Shown piece after piece: positions 11,640 through 22,890 of a DNA stretch of 64,000 nucleotides. Source of the stretch: Ligula intestinalis (taxonomy: Eukaryota > Platyhelminthes > Cestoda > Diphyllobothriidea > Diphyllobothriidae); assembly GCA_036362985.1 (NCBI GenBank), contig JAYGXS010000003.1, positions 82,558,368 to 82,622,367 of the forward strand. Direction: 5' to 3'. Each line of letters begins with the position of its first letter. Position 1 is the first letter of the stretch. The position numbers were made by a program, and so were the translations under genes. The notes under the pieces are model-generated. The model made no database searches. It was not told where the DNA came from and saw only the letters and a list, made by a program, of their open reading frames with translations.

Positions 11640-12760
11640 GTCAAATATTGCGGACCTAAAATATAGCAATTAAATACACCAATGAATGTAAATGAAATCA
11701 GGTGGAAGCATATTCATGGCATTTTCTTGAAATGAAAAGGGCAATTTTTCCTGTAACTCTTTTTCACATATTTCAGGTATTGGCTTACAATTAAATTGAA
11801 ATAGCCCATGAAAGTTGGGCATATTTTTTGACCCTATTCTGTGCATTCCGGCTTTCTTCTCCGAATGTAGATTCTGTTGGATGCGCATATCAAAACTTTT
11901 AGTATAAGATAAATCTTAAATGTAGTTACCAGATACGTGAATTTAAGCATTTAAGTTCTTAAAAAGATGGCCATGAGGGCCATATTTATGATTTGAAGGA
12001 AACGTACAAAATCAAATATCGAGTCAAAGGAACGCCTATGACAGATGTGTGATACTGTTATGATTATGATTGTTAACCACTTAAAAATCTTTAATTTGCT
12101 ATGCAGCAGAGCAGTATTTATGCATGTTACTTTCTTCCGAGTTTTAATACATTTGGAAATCGAGACTCTGGATCAGTCTTCTAATTTATCGGAAAATAAA
12201 TTCTAAATGTTTGGCTGAATATAAAAGAAATTCCTGTTATCTTTAGACTGGGCTATTTTGCACTTTATCTGAGAAATCCTATTTCCCGTTCTAAGCTTTC
12301 GATTGCATTAAAGTAGATGCCGAATATGAACTATGCTTTTCAAAAGCTTTCTGTTCGTTTCCTAAATTAGGCAATGCACACAAATGTGTCATGCAAAATT
12401 TTTCCGATTTCATAGATTTTTATTTCTGTCTTCGCGCGCACGATGAAATACATGCGTTTTTGTCTTCCTAGCCAAATATCCCACGTGGAATATCAAAATA
12501 TGACCAGACAGGTTGATTGTGTGTTCTTCAACAAAAAAGCTTCATACATTAACAAACAGTTTTTTAAAACCAAAATTATTTTTTGGATGAAAAAATATTT
12601 CGGTTTCTTCAACCTGAGCTCACCTAATTTTCAGTGGCTTGCGACCAGAATTGCTGGTGCTGTGAGGGGCATTTTTAAAACTTTTCTTTTTTTCCGTTTT
12701 TCCCATAGTGAATGACGAACCCCATTTTAATTAAAGCGTGGTTAAGAAACAATCAAAAAT
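11640..12760 (+). repeat. dispersed repeat R1, copy 3
   Basis: Collinear with 7980-9250, including the phrases ttttttgaccctattctgtg, tgtagattctgttgg and tggccatgagggccatattt. The open frame at 12443-12715 is not preserved in the other copies, so I do not regard it as a gene. Confidence 0.65.
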
Positions 12761-14302
12761 GCTACCGATTTGCTCGGTGCTCATCAATTTTTATAGTTGC
12801 GGAGTGTATCTTTCTCTTTAGAAAAAACCTTTTCCAATCACTGAAATATTTTAACCTCGACCTGTCGTTGTCGTTGCATTTGAGGTTTCTTAGTTACATG
12901 CCCTTAACATTGCTTATAAAGAAAATCACTGATTTGTCTGCGTTGTGTGAATGGTATCATATAGACTTCATAGGTTGGATTTGGACTGCTTTGTACACCT
13001 TACGAACAACCTTGTTAGATAAAGAGAAACTGCATAAAACTTTCAGGTGCCATTCACGTTTTTCCGAAACTTGTAAATTGTCCTCTTTATTAACAGCAGT
13101 ATTTGCACAAAATGTCATTTTTTTCTACTAAAAACCTTCCTTCGGACTGGAATTCCAAATATTTAACCAAACGTCTAAATTATTTTTTGGTTGTAAAGCT
13201 TAACTTAGACCGGTTTGGTGCGTTATTCGTCCTTTTTACTCAGTGGATGTTCACATTCTAGACCTATTTTCAATTTATTTGGTGAGGGTAGTGAGTAATG
13301 CCTCTGAAACCCATCTTGGTATCATGCCACTGCGCCATGCGAAAAAGTCTAGCCACCCCACCTATGTTACATTTTTTCCCACAGTCACCGTGCCTGCTGC
13401 ACTCCATGTAATGCAAAACTTGCGTTACATAAAACGTAGATTTACTACAAGTCACCGCATTCATGGATAATTGCATAAATAAAATGGAAGATTTTTCATT
13501 TTCCACAAAGGATGAATTATTGGCTGGAATAACGGTTATTTTCTAACAAAAATAATTTCCTGTAGTTGCCTAAAGCAGCCGGGGTAACTAACGCTTTATT
13601 CACCAAACTTCTGAAATATATTTTGGTCATAAAGCTTGACGTAAGCGGCTTTGGTATACTGGTTATCACGCAAAGGCATATCCCTGAGGTTACGTTTTCG
13701 GAATTGCAATGCGTTGCGTTGCGCAATTCTGTAAATATAGCGCAATAGATTGCCAGGTTATTATTTTGAGTAATTTGTATCATTATTCGGTGCTTTTATA
13801 AATAAAAATACGTTTTATAGAACCCAATATACAAAATATAATATATTGCACCCATTTGTAGAAAACTACGTCCCACTTTTTTTCTCTTAGGAAGGAGACA
13901 TTAATTTGGAACGTGTTCAGACGTGCGATTTGATGATATCGTTTAATTTCGATTGATATAGCGTCGTATATCTTTATTTGAGCGTTGAGAAGTAGATAGG
14001 ACTACTGGAAAATGACATTTAATTGCTTAATACTTCGAAGTGCGCAGCGGATACTTCATCAGAGACATAAGCATAAACAGTAGCAGGAACGTTTTGAGCT
14101 AAATTCGCAATGAGAGAAAGGAATTGATGCTTTTCCGTGGGCTTAATCTTCAAGGAAAGCAGTATCGTCCGAGAGTAGATGGACTTATGCAGACATTAAA
14201 ACGCGGGTTTGACATGTGGATTATCACGCATGGGCTAGTATTTGAATGCGTAGCTTTGCAGCTTGATGGGAAGATCGGATATGCTATAAATAAATAAGAA
14301 AC
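12761..14302. other. no gene recognised
   Basis: AT-rich sequence with a 139-codon open frame (12712-13131) of low-complexity hydrophobic composition and no recognisable domain. I see nothing else I can support. Confidence 0.4.
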
Positions 14303-14612
14303 TCAGAAGAAAAAGGAGCGTTCACAGGAAGAGGTTTATTATAAGCCTGACGTTTCGGGTAGTGGTCTCGTCTACCCATCCTCAGAGAATGGGTACTCTG
14401 GCTCAAAGCCCTCGTACTCATGCCGTTCTTTCTTTCGTGTGCCTGTTTGACCAATCACGTTTGAGCCACTCTGCGTGTTTCTGGCTGTGTCCTTAGTTTT
14501 CTTGTCACCTGATACCCTGCCTGTCACCGTGTCGCCCTCTTGTGTGTTCGTCCGGTAGCCTTTTGTGACACCATGACTGGTGCTCGGAACAAGGGCGTTG
14601 GCCACGGCTGCC
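14303..14612 (-). repeat. PLE A left inverted arm (reversed pLTR)
   Basis: This is the reverse complement of 17018-17326 with roughly nine matches in ten by eye. It begins at tcagaaga and ends at ccacggctgcc. On the minus strand it still codes the element's C-terminal tail (for example NALVPSTSHGVTKGYRTN through EPEYPFSEDG and stop), so it is an inverted copy of the 3' end of the element, including coding sequence, and not a non-coding terminal repeat alone. Confidence 0.85.
14345..14389 (-). ncRNA. hammerhead ribozyme-like motif (left arm)
   Basis: On the minus strand CTGAGGA (a CUGANGA core) is followed by a stem (GGGTAG with CTACCC) closing a loop, then GAAAC and GTC, then AGGC. The bases before the core can pair with AGG for two to three bp of stem I. 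This is the minimal type I hammerhead with almost no stem III described from PLEs. One extra T lies between the core and stem II. If active, RNA from this strand would be cut after GTC. Confidence 0.6.
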
Positions 14613-14621
14613 AACTATATC

Positions 14622-16847
14622 ATGCCAAAATGCCTATCCTACAAGCCTCCTGTCAACACAGAGGGGGCAAATGAAACGATGTTTCGACACAGTCGGCGAA
14701 TGACGAGAGTGCTCATTCAAGATTGTGATCTCCGATTAAAGAAATAAGCATGCAGTTATGAGAACTTTAAGATACTTTTCAACCGCCGCTGCAATGAAGT
14801 GACCACCGCCACCTTAGAAAACACATTCATGGTCTTGGGACGACAGAAACGGGTAAAAAGGGATGAAGTCTTATCGATGAAATTCGGGGCACTGCAGACC
14901 GCACAATGCCCGAAGACCGAGGAAACGTTAGTGCACAACCACTCGTCAAAACAACTAAGCGAGGTTGAAACAAAAGTTCTGCAACGAGGAGCCGGATTCA
15001 ACACGACCGACGCTGACCCGATCACGTTTTTTGCCGCCTTCGAATCAGTGCTACGCCAGACTAGCGCTGCGGACGAAACCAATGAGCTACTTCGACACCA
15101 GGTCACCTCCCTTGTCATATCGCACCGAAAATATCACTCAATTCTAAGAGGGGAACAAAACGCCCTGAGAGGGTTAAAAGCAGACGAGCAAATAGTCATT
15201 CTACCTGCCGACAAAGGTCGATCAACGGTGGTGCTAGATAAAACTGACTACCAAAACAAAATCCGAACGCTCCTCAGTGATCAAGAGTCTTACAGAGTCA
15301 GCAACGCCACCGGCCCGAAGCCACTACTGGCAAAGGTGGGTAGAAACCTGGGTCGACTCAAGAAAGAACAGGTCATCACCATCAAGGACTGGCACATGGC
15401 AAAGCCCACCGAAGCGGCTATGGCACGCTTCTACGGTCTCCCAAAAGTACACAAGCCAGGCGTTCCCTTACAGCCAATCGTCTCCCTCTGAGGCACGCCT
15501 ACATACGGGCTGGCAAACTGGTTATTCCACAGACTCAAGTTTCCCACGACGGGCTCACGAACGACAGTCCATTCGGTGGTACAGTTCTCTGACAAAATTA
15601 AGACGGTCAGAGTGGAGCCAGATGAAAGGATGGTGTCTTTTGTTGTCACCTCGCTCTTCACCTCCATACCATAGGCACTTGCTGTTGAAACCATCTGCGA
15701 CCTCCTACGTCAGGAGTACGATGAGATAGATGGTCAACCCACAGCTCAGGATATAATATAACTCGTGGAGCATTGCCTCAAAACCTTCTTTACCTTCGAA
15801 GGGACCACGTACGAACAAATCAAGGGCACTCCAATGGGGCCCCCAATCTCCGGGTTCCTTGCTGAGATCGTACTACAAAAACTCGAGAGACGGTTGTCTG
15901 AAGAGTACGAGCCGAAGTTTTGGGCATGCTACGTTGACAATACTTTTGTTGTCATCAACCAGAGTCAAATAAACCACTGCAAGGAACGACTGAACTCAAT
16001 TTTTCCCGACCTACAGTTCACGATGGACGAAGAGATGGAGGGCCGACTTCCGCTCCTAGACGTTCTTGTTTGCCGCGAAGCGGATGGCAAACTAGCGACG
16101 TCTGTTTATCGTAAATCAACAAACACGTCACAACTATTGAGTTACAATAACAATCATCCGCTAAAACACAAACGCAGTTGTATACGCACGCTCTACCAAC
16201 GGGTAGAAACCCACTGCAGCACGCCAGCTGCCAAACGTGATGAGACAAAGCACCTCCGAGAACTGTTCAGAGCAAATGGCTATCCACGGGCTTTTGTTAA
16301 ACGGGCTCGAATGCCACCCAAACCACGAACCGCGGGACCCTGCTTATCAAAGTCATGGCGGAGCATCCCGTCCATGAAAGGCATTTCTGAAGTTGTGGCT
16401 AGATCTTTCGCACCTCTTGGAATAGGGGTTTCCCACAAGCCTACATGCACCATCCGACAACAGGCAATGCGGCCGAAAATCCCTATACCTAAACAAGAGA
16501 ATTCAGGCGTTGTATACCGACTTCAGTGCAGCTGTGGGACGTGCAATTATGTTGGAGAAACCGGCAGACAACTTCAAACGCGAATGCAGGAGCATAAGCG
16601 GGCCGTGAGGATGCTGGACCCAAAGTCGGAGGTAGCCCCACATGCGGCAGCAATGCGAAACAACTTCAACTTTGACGCGGTTGAAATTGTGAGCCGAGGT
16701 GGTGATCACACGTCAAGGCAGATTAAAGAGGGCTGGATTTCGACCGACTGTTCAGTCAACTGCCATATAAATTTACCGGCTCCCTATGTTGTTTTAAGGA
16801 TGGACGCGATATCGGACAACGCGGGCAGGGAACAAGTCCGGGCGTGA
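14622..16847 (+). pseudogene. PLE RT-GIY-YIG polyprotein, four in-frame stops
   Basis: The ATG at 14622 lies 10 bp inside the left arm and opens a 742-codon frame kept in phase to a TGA at 16845. In-frame stops are TAA 14745, TGA 15489, TAG 15672 and TAA 15759. Domains by codon: LPADKGRSTVVLDK (194), YGLPKVHKPGVPL (272), motif A MVSFVVTSLFTSIP (337-350), motif B KGTPMGPPISG (402), motif C CYVDNTFVV (437), LPLLDVLV, VYRKSTNTS, thumb HKRSCIRTLYQRVETH, and the GIY-YIG endonuclease VVYRLQCSCGTCNYVGETG and LQTRMQEHKRA (from 629). The motif A aspartate is valine (V341) and YVDD reads YVDN, so RT would be inactive even without the stops. CGA to TGA at 15489 suits CpG decay. The C-terminal tail continues in another frame at 16844. 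Confidence 0.85.
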
Positions 16848-17257
16848 CGGAGGACAATGGACCAAGCGCTCACGAGGCCAACACCGACGCACGTGAGGTT
16901 AACACGCGGGTAGACAACATGATGGTCAGCGTGGGCATGCCGGAAACCACTCGAGACACCACGGGAGGCGATGGAATCAACACACGGGGGCCTGACACCA
17001 GCGTATGCGCCGCCGCCGCAGCCGCGGCCAACGCCCTTGTCCCGAGCACCAGTCATGGTGTCACAAAAGGCTACCGGACGAACACACAAGAGGGCGACAT
17101 GGTGACAGGCAGGGTATCAGGTGACAAAAAGACTGAGGACACAGCCAGAGACACACAGAGTGGCTCAAACGTGATTGGTCGAACAGGCACACGAAAGAAA
17201 GGACGACATAAAGACGCGGGCTTTGAGCCAGAGTACCCATTCTCTGAAGATGGGTAG
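16844..17257 (+). pseudogene. PLE A C-terminal hydrophilic tail (shifted frame)
   Basis: An open frame of 137 codons overlaps the end of the RT-endonuclease frame and continues to a TAG inside the hammerhead-like motif. It is rich in T, D, G and R, with DGINTRGPDTSV, an alanine run, then NALVPSTSHGVTKGYRTN. In family C the corresponding tail (to RPAEE and stop) is fused in frame to the endonuclease, so here a frameshift near 16840 probably separated one protein into two. The same tail is open in the inverted left arm. I know of no function for it; it may act in RNA or DNA binding. Confidence 0.55.
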
Positions 17258-17326
17258 ACGAGATCACTACCCGAAACTTCAGGCTTATAATAAACCTCTC
17301 CCGGTGAACGCTCCTCTTTCTTCTGA
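17018..17326 (+). repeat. PLE A right arm (3' pLTR)
   Basis: This is the plus-orientation partner of 14303-14612. It starts in the GC-rich gccgcagccgcggcc block and ends at tcttctga. It contains the end of the coding tail, the hammerhead-like motif and about 45 bp beyond it. Confidence 0.85.
17238..17286 (+). ncRNA. hammerhead ribozyme-like motif (right arm)
   Basis: CTGAAGA (17244-17250), T, GGGTAG, a nine-base loop, CTACCC, GAAAC (17273-17277), TTC, then AGGC. Core and stem II are complete; the cleavage triplet is TTC where the left arm has GTC, and both fit the NUH rule. The TAG stop of the tail frame lies inside the 5' side of stem II. Confidence 0.6.
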
Positions 17327-19030
17327 TCTACCACGCGGGAATCAAATTTTAAGCACTATCAAATACCTAATTATTTGGATTATTTCAACGTGCACATAAA
17401 TAAAGACATATTGGAACAGAAATATTTCAAATATACTGCCTTCGGCATTTTTTAAGGCAAGTTAGGTCATCAAACAATTTGTTTTCGTCAATTTTTGTGC
17501 TCAAAGAAATAATTGCATTTGTTTTGAAAAGTCCTTAATCATTCAGCGTTGACCAAATATTATTTGCTGACCTTGCATGGTTTATAATGAACGCAAAAAA
17601 CTTAATTATTCCGATGGTTTTGTGTCATTGTGTACATCCTTCTAAATAAAGATTTTAAGATGCCATTAACTCCAACAAATCATGCATCAATCGGTAGTTT
17701 GATTTGGATTTGACCTACATCAATCTCAAAAAGGCCTGAAAAAAAGACAACCACCAAAGCCTGCTCTTGATCAAGGATGAAAACCATTATCGATTTTTTG
17801 GCATGTTTCAAAATGCGCACTGTTCTTTACACATGTCCTTCACTTCCGACAAAGACCTTGTGTGTCAGGGTTGAAATGTTACAAATACGTTTGTTCACGT
17901 TCCCCAGAGAATATTTTTGGTAAAAAATATTTGAGAAATGCAACGTTATTTTTCGGTTAATTTATTTGTGATAAAGACAATTTCTTACACTTTGAGTAGA
18001 GGTAAGAGCAATTATTCAACCTTACTGTAAAAATTGCGTTTATTCATCAGGGCAACTAAACTCACTGGAAGTCAACTAATACTACTTGAGCAGAGAATTA
18101 GCAGAGCATGACTCTTCGAAGCACGCAAAGTGCATCGAATTCAAAATCCCTCAACCTTGCTGGGATACATAACATAGGACCACGTTACATGATTTCACAT
18201 TCTACAGTTTTGCCTAAATGAGACGTTTTCACCGAAAATAAATTTCAGTTTTTCACTGAAGATACCGCATCTCAAACCACATGCTGTCAACTGTGGGCCA
18301 ATTTGACCATTTTGCAGAGTTTTCTTGCTGAAAATGGCTACAACGATGCATTTGAGATTTTCGTACCGAATAAGATCACAATGAATTTTCTGCATTTTAT
18401 CAGGATTTTGTCTGCTCTGTCAGCCAAAATAAGACGTGTTCCTCCCGGAACATTTTGCTCCCGGTCAAAGGCTATTTGACAGATTTTGAGTGAATTATGA
18501 CAACTGGAGTACGCATTTATTGTCTTATGGCCAATACTCCACTCATGGAAGTGGGAGCAGGCTTGTCTCAATAGACCACTTACTCCATTAGCTGGTATGA
18601 TTGGGGGTATGTTTGTTTTTGGTTATTAGTCCTAAAATATACGAAACGTTGAGCAGATACTTCATATTGATCACGCGCATGTTTTCAAAGACTAGACGAG
18701 ACAAAGTTACATGTTCGTCCGCACGTGCCGATTGTCTGCGTGCAGTCAGGGCGCCAGAAAGAACGCATCTAAGTGTTATAACCACAGATGCGTGTATTTT
18801 CGTCTTTAGTATAGAACGAGGGGGACTTTGTAACATTTTGCAACACCACATATACTTCCAGCAACATACTGCCTCCTTGCTGACAAGAAAGATTTTTTCA
18901 CAACAGCCGAGTTCTTGCGTAGTTTCATGTGATAGCTATTTTGACAAATTTGGATAACTGAAGAGATTACGTAGGTAGTTTGGTAAAAAGAAGCAATATT
19001 TCCTACTGTCACCTTCCAGTTGGGGGTGGA
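17327..19030. other. no gene recognised
   Basis: AT-rich sequence. A 118-codon plus-strand frame (18601-18957) overlaps an 87-codon minus-strand frame; neither has a recognisable domain. Confidence 0.4.
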
Positions 19031-19329
19031 TCATATTGGGAGCACTGGCAGAACATTTGGCGTATTATAAACGATGGCTGTCTTGGTTGCCGCGTGGGTT
19101 GTCACAGGAGTAACGATGGGTGCGGATGTTTAGGGCTGGAAGTGCTGGAGACTTACCAGTCGCGCTTTCGGTGTTTGTTTAGTTACTCCAATCTGCGCGA
19201 ACGCTTGCCTCACGTGGCTGCTTACAAATGCTCGCGCGCAAGTTACTGCGCACCCCGGTTGCCTAATAAACTTCAATGCCGACTCAACAAAGACCGCTTT
19301 GTAGACGCTGTAATGATCGCTTCGCTCAA

Positions 19330-19500
19330 ACACTGCGGACACAGCACCACTTGGGTGCTGACGCAAACTCGTCCGAAAGTCAAATTTCTCCTACTGCTAT
19401 GCAGAATAAACTATTCCCACCAACGAGCGTCCCACTTCTCCACCTCCCTACAGAACCGAACCTGAAGATCACAGCGGCAGGCCTGACAACTGAGTCGTCA
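19330..19500 (-). repeat. R3 repeat fragment
   Basis: On this strand the text with cagaataaactattcccac, cctacagaaccgaacctgaagatcacagc and following bases parallels 53790-53890 (cagaatacactatttccac, aaggaacctggcctggaagatcacagc). It is a truncated reverse-orientation copy of R3; the similarity may extend weakly back to 19100. Confidence 0.5.
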
Positions 19501-20765
19501 GCAGCGTGCGCAGTTTTCAAGCTACCTGCGAGTTTCGCAAGGAACTGTTGCTACCTCTTCGAGGCGCTTAATCATGCGCTTCGGTGAACATTGAACACCC
19601 GTGCAATATATGATTGCACCCAGTGCACGGTAGCTGGATGGTTGACGGTTTGGTAGAAGATTTAGGGATTGCTTTGTGAACCCACTCGGCCTACATGAAG
19701 CAACGTGTCCGGGTGTCAAAATGGCCTTGGCGCTATTCATTCCACCGTTGTTTGCTCACTCGGGAACCCGCTGGTTTATTGTAACAGACCGCTGTTTGTG
19801 TGCAGTGAAGAAGTCAGCCAGAACGCAGCCAATTTACAGTTAAATGTTATAATCAGAGGTGTGTGCCTTTTTTCGTTAATATGGGTCAGTGAAAATGAAG
19901 GAAAAGGATATATTTATTTTGTAGCATGCCATACCAGCTAAGAGGCCCAGACACGTGCTTCACAGAGAAGAGAAATTACTTTCGAAATAAATTAAATGGC
20001 TGAACTTTCAGAACCGGTTTATCAACCAGAAAGCAAACAGTAAAAACGGGGGGACCCACTGATCGGCCTCACATCTGTGTGAAGGAGCGGCAGAATACCA
20101 GCGAAGCACGTTACATTGCGGTCTGTGCCTACAGACCTTCAACAAATAAATTTATATCGTGAACAGAAATTAATTTCTAAAGAAAATAAGAAGCTGAAAA
20201 CAAGAAGAAAGATATAACAAACTTTAGCAACGAATATCTATAGAAGCAAACAACCTCCTTGTTTACAATTAAGATGTTTTTATTACAGCAGATATTTGCG
20301 TACTTATTTGTGAAATCATTTCGATAAGTTTTGATTGCAAGCTACTCTTACCAATCTACTCGTTTTTTATGAAGCAGCTCAGCATAAGGTGCATGAGGAA
20401 GGGAACAGGGCGCAAGAAATCTTAAGAACATCGGCTACTTAGAAGACTGTTACAAATGAGGTGCTTAGATTACTCCCTTTTGAAAAAAAAGCAGCGCATG
20501 GATCCGGAAATCTGATGTAGATTAACTAGTAACCTAGAAAACTTTTGAAATGCAAAGTGACGTCGACTTTTGTTCAAGTTTGTTAATATTTTGACTGATT
20601 AATGTTTTTTCGACATATTTGGCAATAAAAAGGCATTAATTTGAAGTAGATAAGACAAATACGTAAATGTGCAGGCACTCTCTCTTTTCATCCTAATGTT
20701 TCATAAGATAAGTCACCTATCGTATATTTTAAGGTCGCAAAAATGCCCGTCACAGAAATAAGAAG
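19501..20765. other. no gene recognised
   Basis: No supported gene or RNA. Repeat partners were not found within the window. Confidence 0.4.
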
Positions 20766-21290
20766 AGGAATTGGCAAGATACATACACTTTCAATAAATT
20801 CTCATCAGGCCATTACATTTATATGGGAGGGGGGGTTATGCATAAAATAATGTTCAAAGTTACAAGTACATTAATCCAGGGGCTAGGGGTAGTAACAAAC
20901 GGCTAATTAAGCGGTAATTAGGGAGAAAGGGGGGAGAGATAAGTTTCGAAAAAATGCCGGTAGCCAGGTTGCCGTTGGCCACGCTAAGCTTGGGGCTTGC
21001 AGCAGGTTCTTTTGCGCACACATAATCGGCTTCCTCAACCGGATAGCAGTTGCTTCTGTTGTTGCTAGCAGTCGCTGACTCAATGACTTAGGGTAGTTTA
21101 GTGGGACCCTGTAGATCACCCTGAAGGCTTCGTTGGGGTCCACCTGGTGTCTGAAATCCACCATATGCGCTAGAAAAGAGCTGTTGATTGTCCTGGTGGT
21201 ACTGACTTCACCTTTTCTGAGCCATTGTGGGAGGTGTTCTTTCATTCTTTTGAATAGACGTCGACTCGTACGACCAATCTAACATGCACA
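20766..21290 (-). repeat. PLE B left inverted arm
   Basis: Reverse complement of about 22375-22890 with only scattered differences. On the minus strand it codes 112 residues of endonuclease (FLAHMVDFRHQVDPNEAF, then ATTEATAIRLRKP) and the 3' untranslated segment containing CTGATGA (20802-20808, reversed). Near its inner end similarity fades across the GYIGRTSRR codons, which here read with a stop. Confidence 0.85.
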
Positions 21291-21294
21291 ATTA

Positions 21295-22115
21295 ACCGTA
21301 TAATGCGATAGCAAAATGGTTGGTGGCGAAACTCAAGCCTTTACATCATCACCTTGCACAATGAAGCTATCAAGAAACCTTTGAATTCATCGACAAGATC
21401 AAAGATGTGAACTTAAATGTCATGAGGATGCTCTTTCTAGACGATTCCTCGCTGGTTGCAAACGTTCCGTTTACCGAAACAATTGAATACATCTGCGAAT
21501 TCCTATTGAGCAATCAACTAGAACTCGAAATGTTGACAAACTTACTAAAAGAACTACTACTGAAGTGCACGCTCAACGTGCAGTTCATCGTTGACAGCCT
21601 AATATACAGACAAATAGATGGCATTGCCATGGGCTCACCTCTAGGACCTCTCCTGGCTGACATATTTATGGGCAAGCTGGAGAAATTGCAACTAAGCGAT
21701 CAGATCCACAAGTTTAAGCACTACGGTTGCTACATGAATGATATCTTCGTGATCGCCACAGCTGAAACCGATATAGACTTACTGTTAAACGCAGTCAATC
21801 AGATCCATCCGTCCATTCAGTTCACGTTGGCGATGGAAACAGCAGGCTCGCTTCCTTTCCTGGACGTCCTCCTAACTCGTAGACCTGACAGTAGTTTCCG
21901 AAGGAGCGCGTATAGAACGAAAACCTGACCTGGACAATATACGAACTTTAACAGTTTCGTAGCCCTCCAACAAAACCGAAATCTAGTTCGCTGCTTAACG
22001 CCAAAAGTTAGAAACATTTGCTCGGAAGACACTATTGAAGATGAACTCCAGAAAATACCAGGACTTACTCCGTTAAAACGGATATCCCGAAAAATTTAGT
22101 ACCAAAAATATGGCT
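21295..22115 (+). pseudogene. PLE B reverse transcriptase fragment
   Basis: The frame opens with YNAIAKWLVAKLKPLHHH, a stop (TGA near 21379), then FIDKIKDVNLNVMRM, motif A LFLDDSSLVANVP (aspartate kept), motif B GIAMGSPLGPLLADIF, motif C YMNDIFVIA (the first aspartate of YVDD is asparagine), SLPFLDVLLTRRPDS and AYRTKT. TGA at 21926 interrupts it where relatives have tryptophan; the frame continues with GQYTNFNSFVALQQ and RNLVRCL. A frameshift near 22075 leads to NGYPEKF, then a TAA. All motifs before the palm core are missing. Confidence 0.8.
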
Positions 22116-22145
22116 GCCAAATAAATAAAGCCCACAACACATACT

Positions 22146-22745
22146 GTGGAAAAGAAAACCTTATTTCTCAAAGTGCCCTTTCGAGGAGACGCGGTAGGTG
22201 AACTCCTGAAAAGACGCCTTGGTGTAGCAGTATCACGAACCTTTCCAGCAGCTAGAGTTCGGGTTTTATTTTCAACTAACCCGGTCTCACACGGGGAAGG
22301 CAAGGGCAAGTCACCGACTCAGACCACATCCATGTGTATCTACTCCTTTACTTCCTCCTGTGGAGCAGGTTATATTGGTCGTACGAGTCGACGTCTATTC
22401 AAAAGAATGAAAGAACACCTCCCACAATGGCTCAGAAAAGGTGAAGTCAGTACCACCAGGACAATCAACAGCTCTTTTCTAGCGCATATGGTGGATTTCA
22501 GACACCAGGTGGACCCCAACGAAGCCTTCAGGGTGATCTACAGGGTCCCACCAAACTACCCTAAGTCATTGAGTCAGCGACTGCTAGCAACAACAGAAGC
22601 AACTGCTATCCGGTTGAGGAAGCCGATTATGTGTGCGCAAAAGAACCTGCTGCAAGCCCCAAGCTTAGCGTGGCCAACGGCAACCTGGCTACCGTCATTT
22701 TTTCGAACCTTATCTCTCCCCCCTTTCTCCCTAATTACCGCTTAA
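22146..22745 (+). pseudogene. PLE B GIY-YIG endonuclease
   Basis: A 199-codon open frame. It covers the linker (KKTLFLKVPFRGDAVGELLKRR), then GIY-YIG: MCIYSFTSSCGAGYIGRTSRRLFKRMKEHLPQWL, then VDPNEAFRVIYRVPPNYP and EATAIRLRKP. The key YIG, R and E-H positions are present, so the domain itself could fold. It is separated from the RT by a frameshift and stop, so the full protein is not made. Confidence 0.8.
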
Positions 22746-22890
22746 TTAGCCGTTTGTTACTACCCCTAGCCCCTGGATTAATGTACTTGTAACTTTGAAC
22801 ATTATTTTATGCATAACCCCCCCTCCCATATAAATGTAATGGCCTGATGAGAATTTATTGAAAGTGTATGTATGCTTGCCAATCCCCTTT
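22746..22890 (+). repeat. PLE B 3' end with CTGATGA motif
   Basis: The non-coding tail after the stop contains a C-rich run (aaccccccctccc) and CTGATGA (22844-22850), then GAAA (22860-22863), spaced as in a hammerhead. The would-be stem II (AAT with ATT) is too weak for me to call a ribozyme. Confidence 0.6.

Larger units (their letters stand above)
14303..17326 (+). mobile_element. PLE family A, full-length but inactive
   Basis: A Penelope-like retroelement of about 3.0 kb with inverted arms (14303-14612 and 17018-17326) around one long reading frame coding RT plus GIY-YIG endonuclease. It is the only copy here with both ends and the whole coding region. PLEs copy their RNA into DNA at a nick made by the GIY-YIG domain and often carry terminal repeats called pseudo-LTRs, in direct or inverted order. 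Several in-frame stops and two changed catalytic residues show it is dead. Confidence 0.85.
20766..22890 (+). mobile_element. PLE family B, 5'-truncated, inverted arms
   Basis: The element consists of a reversed copy of its own last ~515 bp (20766-21290), then an RT fragment, the endonuclease and the normal 3' end (to about 22890). The arms are nearly identical by eye, and both encode the same GIY-YIG C-terminus (MKEHLPQWLRKGE to LPPFSLITA), so this is the youngest-looking PLE in the window. The RT begins directly at the arm junction, without N-terminal motifs. Confidence 0.85.

Noticed and set aside
12443..13131. Two consecutive open frames as a host gene
   Set aside because: They overlap repeat R1, are not conserved in other R1 copies, and have AT-driven composition without domains.
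14372..14614. Independent minus-strand gene
   Set aside because: It is the inverted copy of the PLE A C-terminal tail, not a separate gene.
22844..22863. Hammerhead ribozyme in PLE B (CTGATGA...GAAA)
   Set aside because: Core boxes occur in both arms, but the nine bases between them allow only three weak pairs and no cleavage triplet with stem I pairing is evident.
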